A model generated the notes under the pieces. The model searched no databases. It was not told the origin of the DNA and saw only the letters and a program-made list of their open reading frames with translations. 37,905 nucleotides of DNA, taken from the NCBI GenBank assembly GCA_026693065.1, contig JAPLNA010000259.1:1-37905 (forward strand), given 5' to 3'. A program made the position numbers and the translations under genes. Shown here piece after piece: positions 8,546 to 18,483 of this stretch. The stretch's first letter is position 1; the number at the start of each line of letters is the position of its first letter. Source of the stretch: Planctomycetota bacterium. Lineage in GTDB: Bacteria; Planctomycetota; Phycisphaerae; SM23-33.

Positions 8546-11500
8546 TCAGGCCGTTCCGGTTTCCGCGGCGACAAGCAACCAGCCTTTGCCCGGCTGGACA
8601 GGGATGGAATCCTCCGGGCCGAAGGCGGTCGCCTCCTGGAACCCCGGGATTGCCGCCGCGTGCAGCGTCGTTTTCTTTGGGTCCAGCCCCAGCGCCGCCC
8701 AGTCGATCGCGAGGCGGACGGCGGCGGGCTGGGAGGCCCAACTGGCCAGGGCGATCAGCGACCGCTCGGCCCGCCGGTACACGGTGGCCAGCACGTCGTC
8801 GCGCCCGGTGCGAACGGGGCAGGACGGATCCCAGTAGCCGATCATGTCGGCCTGGTCGATGCCGAAGTCGTCCCACGCCTTCCAGACGGCCCGCGGGTCG
8901 CCCTGGCACCAGGTCAACCGGCAGGCCATCCCGTAGAGCATCCCGCGCCAGCCGTTGCCCGCGCCCAGCATTTCGCTGAAGAGCCCGCCGGGGATTCCGG
9001 AGATCTCCACCAGCCAGTAGTCCGGCCCGGCCGCTTCGTAGTCGAATCCCTCGCCGAACCACAGGCTGTCGAGGTATGGAAAATGTTCCATATTACGACC
9101 GGCCGTGCTGCACATCCCGAAATCCGGAAAGAACTCGTTCCCGCCGTGGAAGTCCACCAGCGAGCCGGGGCGGGTTCGTTGGAGCACCTTGCGGACCCGC
9201 TTCATCACCTCGCGGTCGTACCCGATGCCGTCGAGGTACAGCCCGTCGATGCCCACCCGGGCCAGCAGGAACCGCAGCCCCTCGAGGTAGTAGTTGTGCC
9301 ACCGTGACAGGCCGACGGTCTCGAGGGCCCCGTCGCTTCGCCCGTTCCACTTGGGGCTGTCGATCGAGACGCCGCCGGTGTCGTCGATCGGGCAGGCGTT
9401 GTCGGCCCCGAGCGGCTGGTGCCAGGCCGCCCGGTAGCCCCCGACCAGGTGCTCGCAGAACCACGCGTCGCCGGTGTGGTTGCGGTAGAGTTCCTGCCGG
9501 GCGAGGCGTTCGGGATCGGCGAACCCGGCCCCGTCGGTGAAGACCTCATCCCCCAGCGACCGCAGGAGCCAGAGTTCCGCGGCCCGGTTGCTGAGCTCCC
9601 GGAGCGTGTAGTAGATCTTCAGCCGCATCCGGCGGGCGTGAACGGCGTCGGCGTAGTCTTTGAGTTCCCCGACGGTCAGGAAAGGGTAGTTGATGTAGGG
9701 GTTCAGGCTGTTGCCCTGGTGCACGGTGACGATCTTCGCGCCGGTGGCGGCCTCCTCCTCGGGGGGGCGCTGGTAGTCACCGCGATGCACGATCCGCCAC
9801 TGCCAGTGCCTCCGGTCGAGCGTCTTGACGGGGGTGATGAGCAGGCTGAAGTTGAAATGCAGTTCCTCGCCCGCCGCGACGGTTCGCTCGCCGGTGAAGG
9901 CGTGCACGCCGAACGAGCCGTCGGGCTCTTGGCCCATGCGGACCCCGCCGCGCCCGCCGTTGCTCCAGTCGCGGTAGACGCCGGTGCGTTTCAGGTGCAT
10001 GATGGGCCAGTCGGGCTGGGCGTGTTTGAGGCGGCACTGGAGGCCCGCGTGTACGTCGCCGGCCCAGAACCAGTTGTTGTTGGCCTTCTCGTCCCACGTC
10101 CAGTCCAGCGCGAGCGGGCGGGCCCCGCCGCGATGCCCCATGCCCATCAGATACCGCGACGCGCCGGGCGTCAGGTGCACGTCGAGGCCCACTTCCTGGA
10201 CGTGCTGGTCGCGATGGGCCTTCAGGGCCAGGCGGTAATCCACGTGTCCGTCGCATTCCATGCGGGCCTGGCAGGAGAGCGACCAGCCGTCGGCCTGGCC
10301 GAGGGCTTCCCACGCCGCCGCCCCCGGCGCCTGGAGAACCACGCGAGGCCCGTTGCCGCGGAATTCGACGGGCCCCGCGTCGGTGCGGACGGTGAACCGG
10401 ATCGGGCGGGCCAGCAGCTCCACGGGCGGGTTGTCGATCCGGTCCACGCTGGGGGAGAAGCGGCTGACCAGGCTCTCGGGAAGCCCGTCGCCGCCGAATC
10501 GCAGTTCGCGGCCGAGCACCTGCACGGTTCGGCCGGTGAGTTGGACGGGGACGTAGGGTTCGACCACGTCGTCGTCGACGCCGATGCGGGAGTCGAGCCA
10601 TTCCAGGCGGGCCTGGCGCCACAGATCGCCCTCGCCGCCGTCCTCGAGGACGGCCTCGGCGACGTTCAGGCGGATGCGGATCTCGTGCGCGGGGGCGTTC
10701 GCCGCTGTCAGAACCGCCGACGCCTCGTAGAGGCCCGCCCGCGCATCCCGGGGCACTTTCACGCCGCACCACAAGGGCTGGACGCGGCCGATGGGGACCG
10801 AGACGGACTTCTCGAAACGCCTGCCCAGCCAGTCGAAGCCCCCCAGGTTGACGCAACGGAACGCGGCGGCGGGGATCACGCTCGAGCCGGGCCCGCGGGC
10901 GTCGCCGAACGTCAGGGCCAGCGAGGCCACCTCCCGCCGGGCCGCGTACACGCCGATCTGGAACGCATAGAACTCATTCCGGCAGGCGTCGCCCTCGAAG
11001 AGCAGGCTCGGCCCGCGCTGGATCCATCGCTGCGGCAGGTCGTCCGGCATGCGGATGGGGAAGGTGCGGTCCTCGGGGAAGACCAGGTACGCCTCGCCGG
11101 GGTGGGCCTTGAGCAACGCCTCGGTTTCGGCCCGCGTGGCGATCACTTCCATGGGGTAGAAGCTGTCGAACTCGGTGACGGCCTGGATGGCCACGGCCTG
11201 GGCCTCCGGAAGCGCGTCGGCCCGGGCCAGCACGTCGGTCGACCAGCCCGCTTCGGCGGTGGCCTCGGGCGCGGCGTACTCGATGTGAGGGAACGCCAGC
11301 CACACGCCCATCTTCGCCACCGGCGCGTGACGCCAGGGCAGGTAGTACACGAAGTAGTCGCCGGGCGTGTCGGCCTGGAAGATCAGGTCGCCGGCTTCGC
11401 GGGTGACGCTCACGCGGACGAGGTTCGTCACTCGTCGCCCGTCGGCCTGCGAGAACACCAGGATGTTCTTGCGATCCGGGTGGGCGTCTCGCCGCCGCCA

Positions 11501-11602
11501 GGGGATCCGCACGCGGACGGCCTTCGCGGCCCGGCTCACGCGGACCACCGCCCGGTGATTGCCCAGCGTCTTGGCGTTCCAGTCGCCGATTCCGTATTCC
11601 AT
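8546..11602 (-). CDS. Large glycoside-hydrolase-like protein (DUF6067 / GH123-N-like TIM barrel)
   Basis: 1018-aa frame; RNEFYAFQIGVYAARREVASLALTFGDARG...; TIM-barrel-like KIYYTLRELSNRAAELWLLRSLGDEVF, VGIDGLYLDGIGYDREVMKRVRKVL, VDFHGGNEFFPDFG. Family assignment from pattern memory only. Confidence 0.7.
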   Translation of the reverse strand: MEYGIGDWNAKTLGNHRAVVRVSRAAKAVRVRIPWRRRDAHPDRKNILVFSQADGRRVTNLVRVSVTREAGDLIFQADTPGDYFVYYLPWRHAPVAKMGVWLAFPHIEYAAPEATAEAGWSTDVLARADALPEAQAVAIQAVTEFDSFYPMEVIATRAETEALLKAHPGEAYLVFPEDRTFPIRMPDDLPQRWIQRGPSLLFEGDACRNEFYAFQIGVYAARREVASLALTFGDARGPGSSVIPAAAFRCVNLGGFDWLGRRFEKSVSVPIGRVQPLWCGVKVPRDARAGLYEASAVLTAANAPAHEIRIRLNVAEAVLEDGGEGDLWRQARLEWLDSRIGVDDDVVEPYVPVQLTGRTVQVLGRELRFGGDGLPESLVSRFSPSVDRIDNPPVELLARPIRFTVRTDAGPVEFRGNGPRVVLQAPGAAAWEALGQADGWSLSCQARMECDGHVDYRLALKAHRDQHVQEVGLDVHLTPGASRYLMGMGHRGGARPLALDWTWDEKANNNWFWAGDVHAGLQCRLKHAQPDWPIMHLKRTGVYRDWSNGGRGGVRMGQEPDGSFGVHAFTGERTVAAGEELHFNFSLLITPVKTLDRRHWQWRIVHRGDYQRPPEEEAATGAKIVTVHQGNSLNPYINYPFLTVGELKDYADAVHARRMRLKIYYTLRELSNRAAELWLLRSLGDEVFTDGAGFADPERLARQELYRNHTGDAWFCEHLVGGYRAAWHQPLGADNACPIDDTGGVSIDSPKWNGRSDGALETVGLSRWHNYYLEGLRFLLARVGIDGLYLDGIGYDREVMKRVRKVLQRTRPGSLVDFHGGNEFFPDFGMCSTAGRNMEHFPYLDSLWFGEGFDYEAAGPDYWLVEISGIPGGLFSEMLGAGNGWRGMLYGMACRLTWCQGDPRAVWKAWDDFGIDQADMIGYWDPSCPVRTGRDDVLATVYRRAERSLIALASWASQPAAVRLAIDWAALGLDPKKTTLHAAAIPGFQEATAFGPEDSIPVQPGKGWLLVAAETGTA

Positions 11603-11614
11603 TGTGGCCTCCGA

Positions 11615-12880
11615 TCAGTATCCGTCGTGGATGCTCCGGGTGAGCACCTGGACGGGTTTGCCGACGAAGTTGATCTTGAGCATGCCGATCTGGACGGCCT
11701 TGTCGGGGCAGGTGCGAGGCAGGCCGCGCACCAGCAGCCGCCGGTGCTCCTGCTTGAACCGCAGCGCCCGCCCCTCGGGCAGGAGCTGGACGCTCTTGAC
11801 CTTCGAGTGCAGCCCGCCGATGGCGAGCGTCTCGCCCGGCCAGTAGTACACCCAGAAGTAGCAGTCCTTGCCCTTCCTCGTCCACGTGCCGCACCCACTC
11901 CAGGTGTCCAGCCCCACGGCGCGGTCGACCTGGCCGTAGACGACCTGCCCGTACGTGCTCATCCACTTGCCCACGGCCGTCAGTCGCTCGACGGCCTCGG
12001 GCGGGACCGAGCCGTCAGGCCTCGGGCCGATGTTCAGCAGCAGGTTGCCCTGCCCGGCCGTGACCCGCTTGAGCATCTGCACCACGCCGCGGGCGGAGTG
12101 CCAGTCTTCCGGCGGGGTGGGGCGCCAGCCCCACGAGCCGTTGAAGGTCATGCAGGCCTCCCACGACCGCCCGGCCCGGGCGGGGGCGATCTGCTCCTCG
12201 GGCGTGTCGAAGTCTTCGGGCAGCAGCGAGCGGTCGTTGACAACGATGTCCGGCTGCAGCCGACGGACCATCGCGTTGCGGTCGGTGACCTCCCACTTTT
12301 CCGGCGTGTCGAGCGGCATGGCCGCGTCGTACCAGAGAATGTCGATCTTGCCGTAGTTGCTCATCAGCTCCCGCACGAGGGCGGTGGTGTAGTCGCAGAA
12401 TCGCCGCCGGGCCTTCTCGTCGTTGAAGCAGCGGAACCCGTCGGGGTGATGCCAGTCCATGTGCGAGTAATAGAAGCCGCACTTGAGCCCGAACTCCCGG
12501 CAGGCGGCGACGTATTCGGCGACGAGGTCGCGGCCCGGCCCTCGCTGGACCGCGTTGTAGTCGGTCTGCTTCGTGTCCCAGAGGCAAAACCCCTCGCAGT
12601 GCTTGGTGGTGAGCACCATGTACTTCATGCCGGCCTTCTTCGCCAGCCGGGCCCACTCCCTCGGACTCCCGGGCCTGGGGTTGAACGTCCGCGCGAGCTT
12701 CTCGTATTCCTTGACGGGGATTCGCTCGCGGTTCATCACCCACTCGTGCCTCCCCAACTGGGAGTAGAGCCCGAAGTGCACGAACATGCCGAACCGCGCC
12801 TCGGTCCACCACCGCATCCGCCGCACCCGGTCGGCGACAACCTCCGGAGATTCTTCCGCCTGCCTCGGTTTCCTGGCCAT
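11615..12880 (-). CDS. GH29 family alpha-L-fucosidase
   Basis: WWTEARFGMFVHFGLYSQLGRHEWVMNRERI, AGMKYMVLTTKHCEGFCLWDTKQTDYNAV, GFYYSHMDWHHPDG, YGKIDILWYDAAMP, GQGNLLLNIGPRPDGSVPPEAVERL. Confidence 0.95.
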   Translation of the reverse strand: MARKPRQAEESPEVVADRVRRMRWWTEARFGMFVHFGLYSQLGRHEWVMNRERIPVKEYEKLARTFNPRPGSPREWARLAKKAGMKYMVLTTKHCEGFCLWDTKQTDYNAVQRGPGRDLVAEYVAACREFGLKCGFYYSHMDWHHPDGFRCFNDEKARRRFCDYTTALVRELMSNYGKIDILWYDAAMPLDTPEKWEVTDRNAMVRRLQPDIVVNDRSLLPEDFDTPEEQIAPARAGRSWEACMTFNGSWGWRPTPPEDWHSARGVVQMLKRVTAGQGNLLLNIGPRPDGSVPPEAVERLTAVGKWMSTYGQVVYGQVDRAVGLDTWSGCGTWTRKGKDCYFWVYYWPGETLAIGGLHSKVKSVQLLPEGRALRFKQEHRRLLVRGLPRTCPDKAVQIGMLKINFVGKPVQVLTRSIHDGY

Positions 12881-13006
12881 CGGATGTGTTCCTTGTATTA
12901 GCGCGCCGGGCCGCTAGGATCTTGCGTCTCGTCCGAGCGGGCGATTCTATCGGCCGCGGACGCCTTGACAATCAAATTCGCGCCCCGGCCGGGCCGAACC
13001 CGCGGG

Positions 13007-15373
13007 CTACTTGCCGGCCTGGCGGAAGTGGTCTTCGGTCAGCGGGCCGATCTGTCGGCCGGCGGGGTCGAACAGCCCCGCCCGCACGAACGTGGGCTTG
13101 TCGATCACGAGGGGGGCGACGTACGCCGGCGATTGGGCCGTCGGGGCCTTGCCGTCGAGCGTATAGTGGCAGGTCCAGTGCACGGTGTGGACCAGCCGTT
13201 CCAGAACCGCGTCGGCGCCGGCCAGGCGCTTCTGGAAGTTCGCCCAGCTCTTGCCGGCCTGGGAGTTCCAGACGCGTTCGCTCATGGCCGCCAGGGGCCA
13301 GCGCAGGTTGGCGATCTCGATGGCCTGGGGCTGTTCCCACGAGCAGATCTGCGAGCCGCTCACCCGGGGGTTCGGGGCGATCTGTCGCCAACTGGTCTTG
13401 GCGTAATCCTGCGTGAATTCTCCGAACAGATCGACGTTCCAGTCGTAGATTTTCGGCGTGTACTCGGGCAACACGCGCAAGACGTACAGCGGCGTCCATG
13501 AGGCGTTGATGATCGTGTAGCCGTCCTCCACCAGATGGTGGGGGGCGTAGAACCGGTTCTCGTAGAGCATCACGATCACGTCCTTAGGAATGGGGAACCG
13601 CCCCCCCGATTCACGTCCGAAGCCCTCCCACACGATCGTTCGCTTCCCGTTCTTCTTGACGGCCGCGTCCATCCGGATCAGGAAGCGGCGGTACAACTGA
13701 TGCGTGTCTTTCGGGCCCAGGCCCAGCTTCTTGAGGGTCTCCTGAAAGTGGACGTTCTGGTCGGCGTAGACATAGTCGGCCTCGTCGGCGCCGATGTGGA
13801 AATAGGGGGAGCTCTGGAAGACCCCGCACATCTCGCCGATGATCGTCTCGCAGGCCCGGATCACCTCGTCGCGGGCGAAGTTGATGCTGGCGTGGTGCTC
13901 GTAGGGCTTCGTGCCGCGAATCATCCAGAAGTCCGGGTCCGAACGGTTCAGGGCGGCGCTGTGCCCGGGGATGTCGAACTCGGGCACGATCGTCACGCCG
14001 CGGGCGTCGGCGTAGGCGACCAGGGCGGTCAGTTGCTCGGCCGTGTAGAGCACGCCGCCGTCCCGGTTCTGCAAGAGCACCTTGGGAAACGCCCGGGTGG
14101 GAAACGTGAAGCCCTGGTCGTCGGTCAGGTGCAGTTGCAGGAAGCGGATCTTGTAGAAGCGGCACAGGACCACGATCTGCTCGAGGTTGGCGATCGAGTG
14201 TTCTTTCCGGGCCAGGTCGATCATCAACCCCCGGTAGGCCTTGTCGGGACTGTCTTCGACGGTCATCCGCGGCAGGGCGGCGGCCTGGCCCTGCCCGCCG
14301 ATGGCCTGGAGCAGGCTGACCGTGCCCGCGGCGACCGCGCCGTAGGTGCCGCCGGCCACCGTGGCCCGATCGCCCACGGCCAGGCGGTAGGCCTCGCCCT
14401 TGAGGGCCTTCTCCAGCGTCAGCCCGACGTCGCCGTCCCGGCCCGGGCCGGCGGCCACCCGCAGCGCCAGCCCCGTCGAGGCGGCGATCTCCTCGGCCAG
14501 CACCGCCGCCAGGGGCGCCAGCCCCGGCTCGCCCGCGACGATCCGCGCCGACGACAGACTCATCCGTCCGCTCTCGAGCGTGACCTTCTTCGGCCAGGGG
14601 ATCCACGCGGGGCTGCTCCGGTCGTCGGCCCCGACGAAAGGCTTCCTGGGCGTCGGCGAGACCAGAGGCTCCTGCACCTGGGTCGGGCCCGTGCCCTCGC
14701 CGGGCGCCAGGCCCAGGGCCTCGGCCGCCGTCGTGGCCACCGCCAGGCGGGTGAATGTCACCTGGCCGGCCTTGATGCCGAAGGCGTTGAACAGCCCGCC
14801 TACCCGGGCATCGCCCTTGCCCTGGAGGGCCTGCACCCGGCGGGGAGAAGCCGTGATCTGGCCGGAGGCGTTCATCAATTCGGCCCCGTTGCCCTTGCCC
14901 GCCCACACGGTGAACGCCAGACGTTTATTGACGGCCTCGACCTTGACCAGGAACGTCTGCTGGGCGGTACGAACGACGCCCGAGCTCTCGCCGGCCGCGA
15001 CGCCCGTCAGGTCTTCGTCCCGGAAGCCCACGCCGTCCATCTGGCCGTGGTCCGTGCCGTCGGTGGCGTTGAGGAAGCAGTAGCCTTTGAAGTCGGCCGA
15101 GGCCATCCCTGTGATGGCCACCCAGACGGGGGCCTGGGCCGCGTCCAGCGGCGCCGCCAGCGGGCGGAAGATCCACTGCCCGCCGCTCTTGGCGCGGAAC
15201 CCGCCGCCGTCCTGCGTGTTGCCCCCTGACAGCCACGGATCGTCCCCCGCAAAGCCGGTGGCCTGGCCGTCGAAACGGTCCAGCGCCACCACCGCCCCGC
15301 CGGCCGACCCGGCCAACCCCGCCGCCCAAAACACCCCGCCCGCCAGGGCCACCATCCACGTGAATCGGTTCAT
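13007..15373 (-). CDS. GH20 family beta-N-acetylhexosaminidase with N-terminal beta-sandwich-like domain
   Basis: Signal peptide MNRFTWMVALAGGVFWAAGLAGSAGG; N-terminal RFDGQATGFAGDDPWLSGG... domain; MIDLARKEHSI, FYKIRFLQLHLTDDQGFTFPTRAFP, IVPEFDIPGHSAALN, HIGADEADYV; C-terminal CHYTLDGKAPTAQSPAY. Confidence 0.92.
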   Translation of the reverse strand: MNRFTWMVALAGGVFWAAGLAGSAGGAVVALDRFDGQATGFAGDDPWLSGGNTQDGGGFRAKSGGQWIFRPLAAPLDAAQAPVWVAITGMASADFKGYCFLNATDGTDHGQMDGVGFRDEDLTGVAAGESSGVVRTAQQTFLVKVEAVNKRLAFTVWAGKGNGAELMNASGQITASPRRVQALQGKGDARVGGLFNAFGIKAGQVTFTRLAVATTAAEALGLAPGEGTGPTQVQEPLVSPTPRKPFVGADDRSSPAWIPWPKKVTLESGRMSLSSARIVAGEPGLAPLAAVLAEEIAASTGLALRVAAGPGRDGDVGLTLEKALKGEAYRLAVGDRATVAGGTYGAVAAGTVSLLQAIGGQGQAAALPRMTVEDSPDKAYRGLMIDLARKEHSIANLEQIVVLCRFYKIRFLQLHLTDDQGFTFPTRAFPKVLLQNRDGGVLYTAEQLTALVAYADARGVTIVPEFDIPGHSAALNRSDPDFWMIRGTKPYEHHASINFARDEVIRACETIIGEMCGVFQSSPYFHIGADEADYVYADQNVHFQETLKKLGLGPKDTHQLYRRFLIRMDAAVKKNGKRTIVWEGFGRESGGRFPIPKDVIVMLYENRFYAPHHLVEDGYTIINASWTPLYVLRVLPEYTPKIYDWNVDLFGEFTQDYAKTSWRQIAPNPRVSGSQICSWEQPQAIEIANLRWPLAAMSERVWNSQAGKSWANFQKRLAGADAVLERLVHTVHWTCHYTLDGKAPTAQSPAYVAPLVIDKPTFVRAGLFDPAGRQIGPLTEDHFRQAGK

Positions 15374-15476
15374 CGTGACGACTCCTGTCCGGCCGTTCGC
15401 CGCCGGGCCGCTGTGCCGAGCGTACATCGGGCGAGGGCGAGAAGCAACGGCCTCCGGCCCGGGCGAAGGGGACAGA

Positions 15477-16964
15477 TCACTCGGCCATCGGCGCCGACAG
15501 GATCGCGGCGCGAATCGTCTGGCCTTCATAGCCGTACCAATACACTTCGGTAATCTCCCCGGCGCTGGCCTCCTGCTGCATGGGATCGAACACCAGCCCG
15601 GTGGACGTCCCGTCTTCGCCCCCGCCGGTCTCCTGGCGATGGGCGCCGGCCGCGTCGGACTTTCGATAGCCCGTGATGATCGGATAGCCGTACCGGCCCA
15701 TGTCGAGTGGCCGGCCGACCTGGGGGTCCTTCAAGTCGACGGCCCAGTAGACCCAGTGCGTCTTGGTCTTGGAATAGCGATTGGCGCCGCCGCTCTTGCC
15801 GGCGTCAAACCAGATCCCGACCGACTCGCCCGGGCCCTTTGTCAGGGGCCTGGCGAGCTTGAACCACCCGAACCCCGTCGAGCTGACGCGGATCGGACCG
15901 CTGAGGCTCTTGACGGTCCGCCGCACCGACTCGGGGGGCAACTGCTCGCCGGGTTTGGGTTCAACGGCCGGGGCCTTGAGATCCGTCCGTCCGGACCACT
16001 GGAGATATTCCTTCAGAATGTCGGCGGCGCCGGCGTACGGCTTGTAGAGGCAACGGGCGCGCCAGGAAAAGGCCTGGTCCACCTTGAACGGGCGAACGAC
16101 CACGTGAAAATCCCACGCGGGGTTCAGGTCGCCCCCGCCCACCGGCGACTGGCTGAAACGGAGCGTCTGGGTTTCGCAGATGCACTGTCTGTCGAACATG
16201 TAGACCCAGGCCATCTCGCGGCAGCGGCCGAAATAAAACGGCGCGTCGAACTCGTAGTCCGAAACGTTTGCCGCCAGACCGGGCCATTTCCGCGAGTCCA
16301 CGGTCTTCCAGACCTTGGGCTCGAAACGGGCCACGTGCGTGGAGCGGACATCGTGCGCCGGCGACAGGGCGGTGATCCATCGGGCGGGGGATGATTCGTC
16401 GCCCTTGTCGCGGCCCAGGAAGCAGATCGATCGGTCGCGAGGCCCGTTGATGTAGGACGCCCAAAACATGCCGATGTAGTCCCCGGCGTAGGACGCCTTG
16501 CGGGGCACGGCGGTGAATTCCAGGTCGATGTAGTGCGGGGCGACCAGCGTGATGCGGGTCATGCTCTCCAGCCCCCAGGGGCTCTGGTCCGGCGGACAAT
16601 AAATGCCCACCGATTGCGGGCCGAACCGCCATAGCGTAAGTCGCCCGCCCCGAGGGGCGAACCCCGCGTCCCGGCCGTCGAAAATGTGCTCGAAATTGAT
16701 CCCCGAATAGAACGGAATGAACAGCGGCCGCCCCTCACGCTTGTGGACCAGCTTGGCGATGCCGTTGTAGCCGCCCCCATGCCCATCGAGAGTGTCGTTG
16801 CCGACGACAACGGCCTCCAGATCGCCGGCCTGGAGGGTGACGCTCTTTTCCGCCAGCGGCTGGGCGCTTCCCGTCAGGGCGGGGGCCTTGTCCTGGGCCG
16901 CCGCCGGAGCGAACGCCAAAGCCAGAAGCAGTATCACAGCGCCAACGGAACCGAGGGTCGTCAT
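15477..16964 (-). CDS. Secreted protein of unknown function
   Basis: Signal peptide MTTLGSVGAVILLLALAFAPAAAQ with SD-like AAAGGTG upstream; GDLEAVVVGNDTLDGHGGGYNGIAKLVHKREGRPLFIPFYSGINFEHIFDGR. No family recognised. Confidence 0.7.
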   Translation of the reverse strand: MTTLGSVGAVILLLALAFAPAAAQDKAPALTGSAQPLAEKSVTLQAGDLEAVVVGNDTLDGHGGGYNGIAKLVHKREGRPLFIPFYSGINFEHIFDGRDAGFAPRGGRLTLWRFGPQSVGIYCPPDQSPWGLESMTRITLVAPHYIDLEFTAVPRKASYAGDYIGMFWASYINGPRDRSICFLGRDKGDESSPARWITALSPAHDVRSTHVARFEPKVWKTVDSRKWPGLAANVSDYEFDAPFYFGRCREMAWVYMFDRQCICETQTLRFSQSPVGGGDLNPAWDFHVVVRPFKVDQAFSWRARCLYKPYAGAADILKEYLQWSGRTDLKAPAVEPKPGEQLPPESVRRTVKSLSGPIRVSSTGFGWFKLARPLTKGPGESVGIWFDAGKSGGANRYSKTKTHWVYWAVDLKDPQVGRPLDMGRYGYPIITGYRKSDAAGAHRQETGGGEDGTSTGLVFDPMQQEASAGEITEVYWYGYEGQTIRAAILSAPMAE

Positions 16965-17163
16965 GATCGCACCTTTCGTTCCAGCCGACATCTCCGATGA
17001 TTCTATCTCGCTGTCGGGTTGCGATGGGCAAATTTCCGACGCCCCCACCGACGTCCGCGTCGGATCCGGCAGCCGCCCGGGGCCCGGACGCGGGGATTTG
17101 TCTTGTCGTAGCGGCCCGCGAGAGGTAAACGCACAACCACGGCGCATCAACAGGAGCCCGAAC

Positions 17164-18420
17164 GTGACGAGCACAGAGCAGCCGGTTATCAGCCCCGAGG
17201 ACCGCCGGGTTCTCCGCGACCTGGCCCACCGCGTGGCCGAAATCGGCCGCGGGGACGAAATGGCCCGGCGCCGCCGGCGGTGGAAACGCCACACCGCGAT
17301 GGACCGGTCGGTCCGACCGGTGGTCTACATCGACCCGCAGGGCTCCTGGGACGAACTGATCCCCCCCGGCCTTCTCCGCTGCCGCGAGGGCTGGGGGCGG
17401 ACCGTCGAGCGGGAACTGAGGCAGCGGATCTACTTGGCCGAACACTTCCTCTCCGACAACGTCATCGAGGCCGAGTGGATCGTGCACAAGGTCATCCGCA
17501 GCACCGGTTGGGGGCTGACGCCCCGTCGCAAGCCCAGTGCGGCCGAGAGGGGGGCCTTCGCGTTCGATCCGGTCGTCACGGACGCCCGCGATCTGAAGAA
17601 GCTTCGCTATCCCGAGGTCGCTCACGACGAAGCCGCTACCGGCCGCGAGTACGAGCGGGCCGCCGACCTGCTGGGCGACATTCTGGACGTCCGCGTCAAG
17701 GGCACGTGGCAGAGCATTCACCTGATGAACGAGTGGACGGCCCTGCGGGGATACGACCAGGTGCTGGCGGACATGTATGAGAGCCCCGCCCTGCTGCACG
17801 AGGCGATGGCCTTCCTGGCCGAAGGGCACCACCGCCTCCGGAGGCAGTACGTCGAGCAGGCCCTGCTGGGGCTCAACAACGACAACTCGCCGATCTACAC
17901 CAGCGGGCACGGCTACACCGACGAACTGCCCCGCGCCGGCGCCGACCCGGCCCGCCCCGCGCCCGCGGACCTGTGGGCCTGGGCCGAGGCCCAGGAAATG
18001 GCCGTCGTCTCCCCCGAGCAACATGAGGAATTCGTCTTCCAGTACGAGCGCCCACTGCTGGCGCCATACGGGCTGACCGGCTACGGCTGCTGCGAGGACC
18101 TCACGCGGAAACTGCACTTCGTGCTGACGATTCCCCGCCTGCGCCGGGTGTCGATCTGTCCCTGGGCCGACGTGGACGCCTGCGCCACCCAACTCGGGCC
18201 CGCCGGCGTGATCTTCATGTGGAAGCCCCAGCCGGCCCACCTGGTGGGAACCTTCGACGATGATCGCATCCGCACCTACATCCGCCACGGCGTGACCGCC
18301 GCGAAATCGCACGGCTGTGTTCTGGAACTGGCCCTGTTGGACACCCACACCTGTGAAGGCCGCCCCGAACGTTTCGACCAGTGGAGCCGGATCGTCCGCG
18401 AGGAGGTCGAACAGTGGTAG
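17164..18420 (+). CDS. URO-D-like (uroporphyrinogen-III decarboxylase-like) protein, GTG start
   Basis: Frame from GTG at 17164 (VTSTEQPVISPEDRRVLRDLAHRVAEIG); LTGYGCCEDLTRKLHFVLTIPRLRRVSICPWADVDACATQLGPAGVIFMWKPQPAHL. Confidence 0.75.
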   Translation: MTSTEQPVISPEDRRVLRDLAHRVAEIGRGDEMARRRRRWKRHTAMDRSVRPVVYIDPQGSWDELIPPGLLRCREGWGRTVERELRQRIYLAEHFLSDNVIEAEWIVHKVIRSTGWGLTPRRKPSAAERGAFAFDPVVTDARDLKKLRYPEVAHDEAATGREYERAADLLGDILDVRVKGTWQSIHLMNEWTALRGYDQVLADMYESPALLHEAMAFLAEGHHRLRRQYVEQALLGLNNDNSPIYTSGHGYTDELPRAGADPARPAPADLWAWAEAQEMAVVSPEQHEEFVFQYERPLLAPYGLTGYGCCEDLTRKLHFVLTIPRLRRVSICPWADVDACATQLGPAGVIFMWKPQPAHLVGTFDDDRIRTYIRHGVTAAKSHGCVLELALLDTHTCEGRPERFDQWSRIVREEVEQW

Positions 18421-18435
18421 CACCTGGTTTCCGCG

Positions 18436-18464
18436 TTGAGGTCGCCCCATAGCTACGGTATGCT
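18436..18464 (+). promoter_or_regulatory. Putative sigma70-like promoter: TTGAGG - 17 bp - TATGCT
   Basis: Sequence match only; lies 20 bp upstream of the likely ATG (18484) of the NERD gene. Confidence 0.35.
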
Positions 18465-18483
18465 CTCCCGCGGGAGCGACAAC

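Noticed and set aside
9419-12901. 1160-aa plus-strand ORF (longest in track)
   Set aside because: Antisense to the GH29 and DUF6067-like genes, which have clear family motifs; composition is non-natural.
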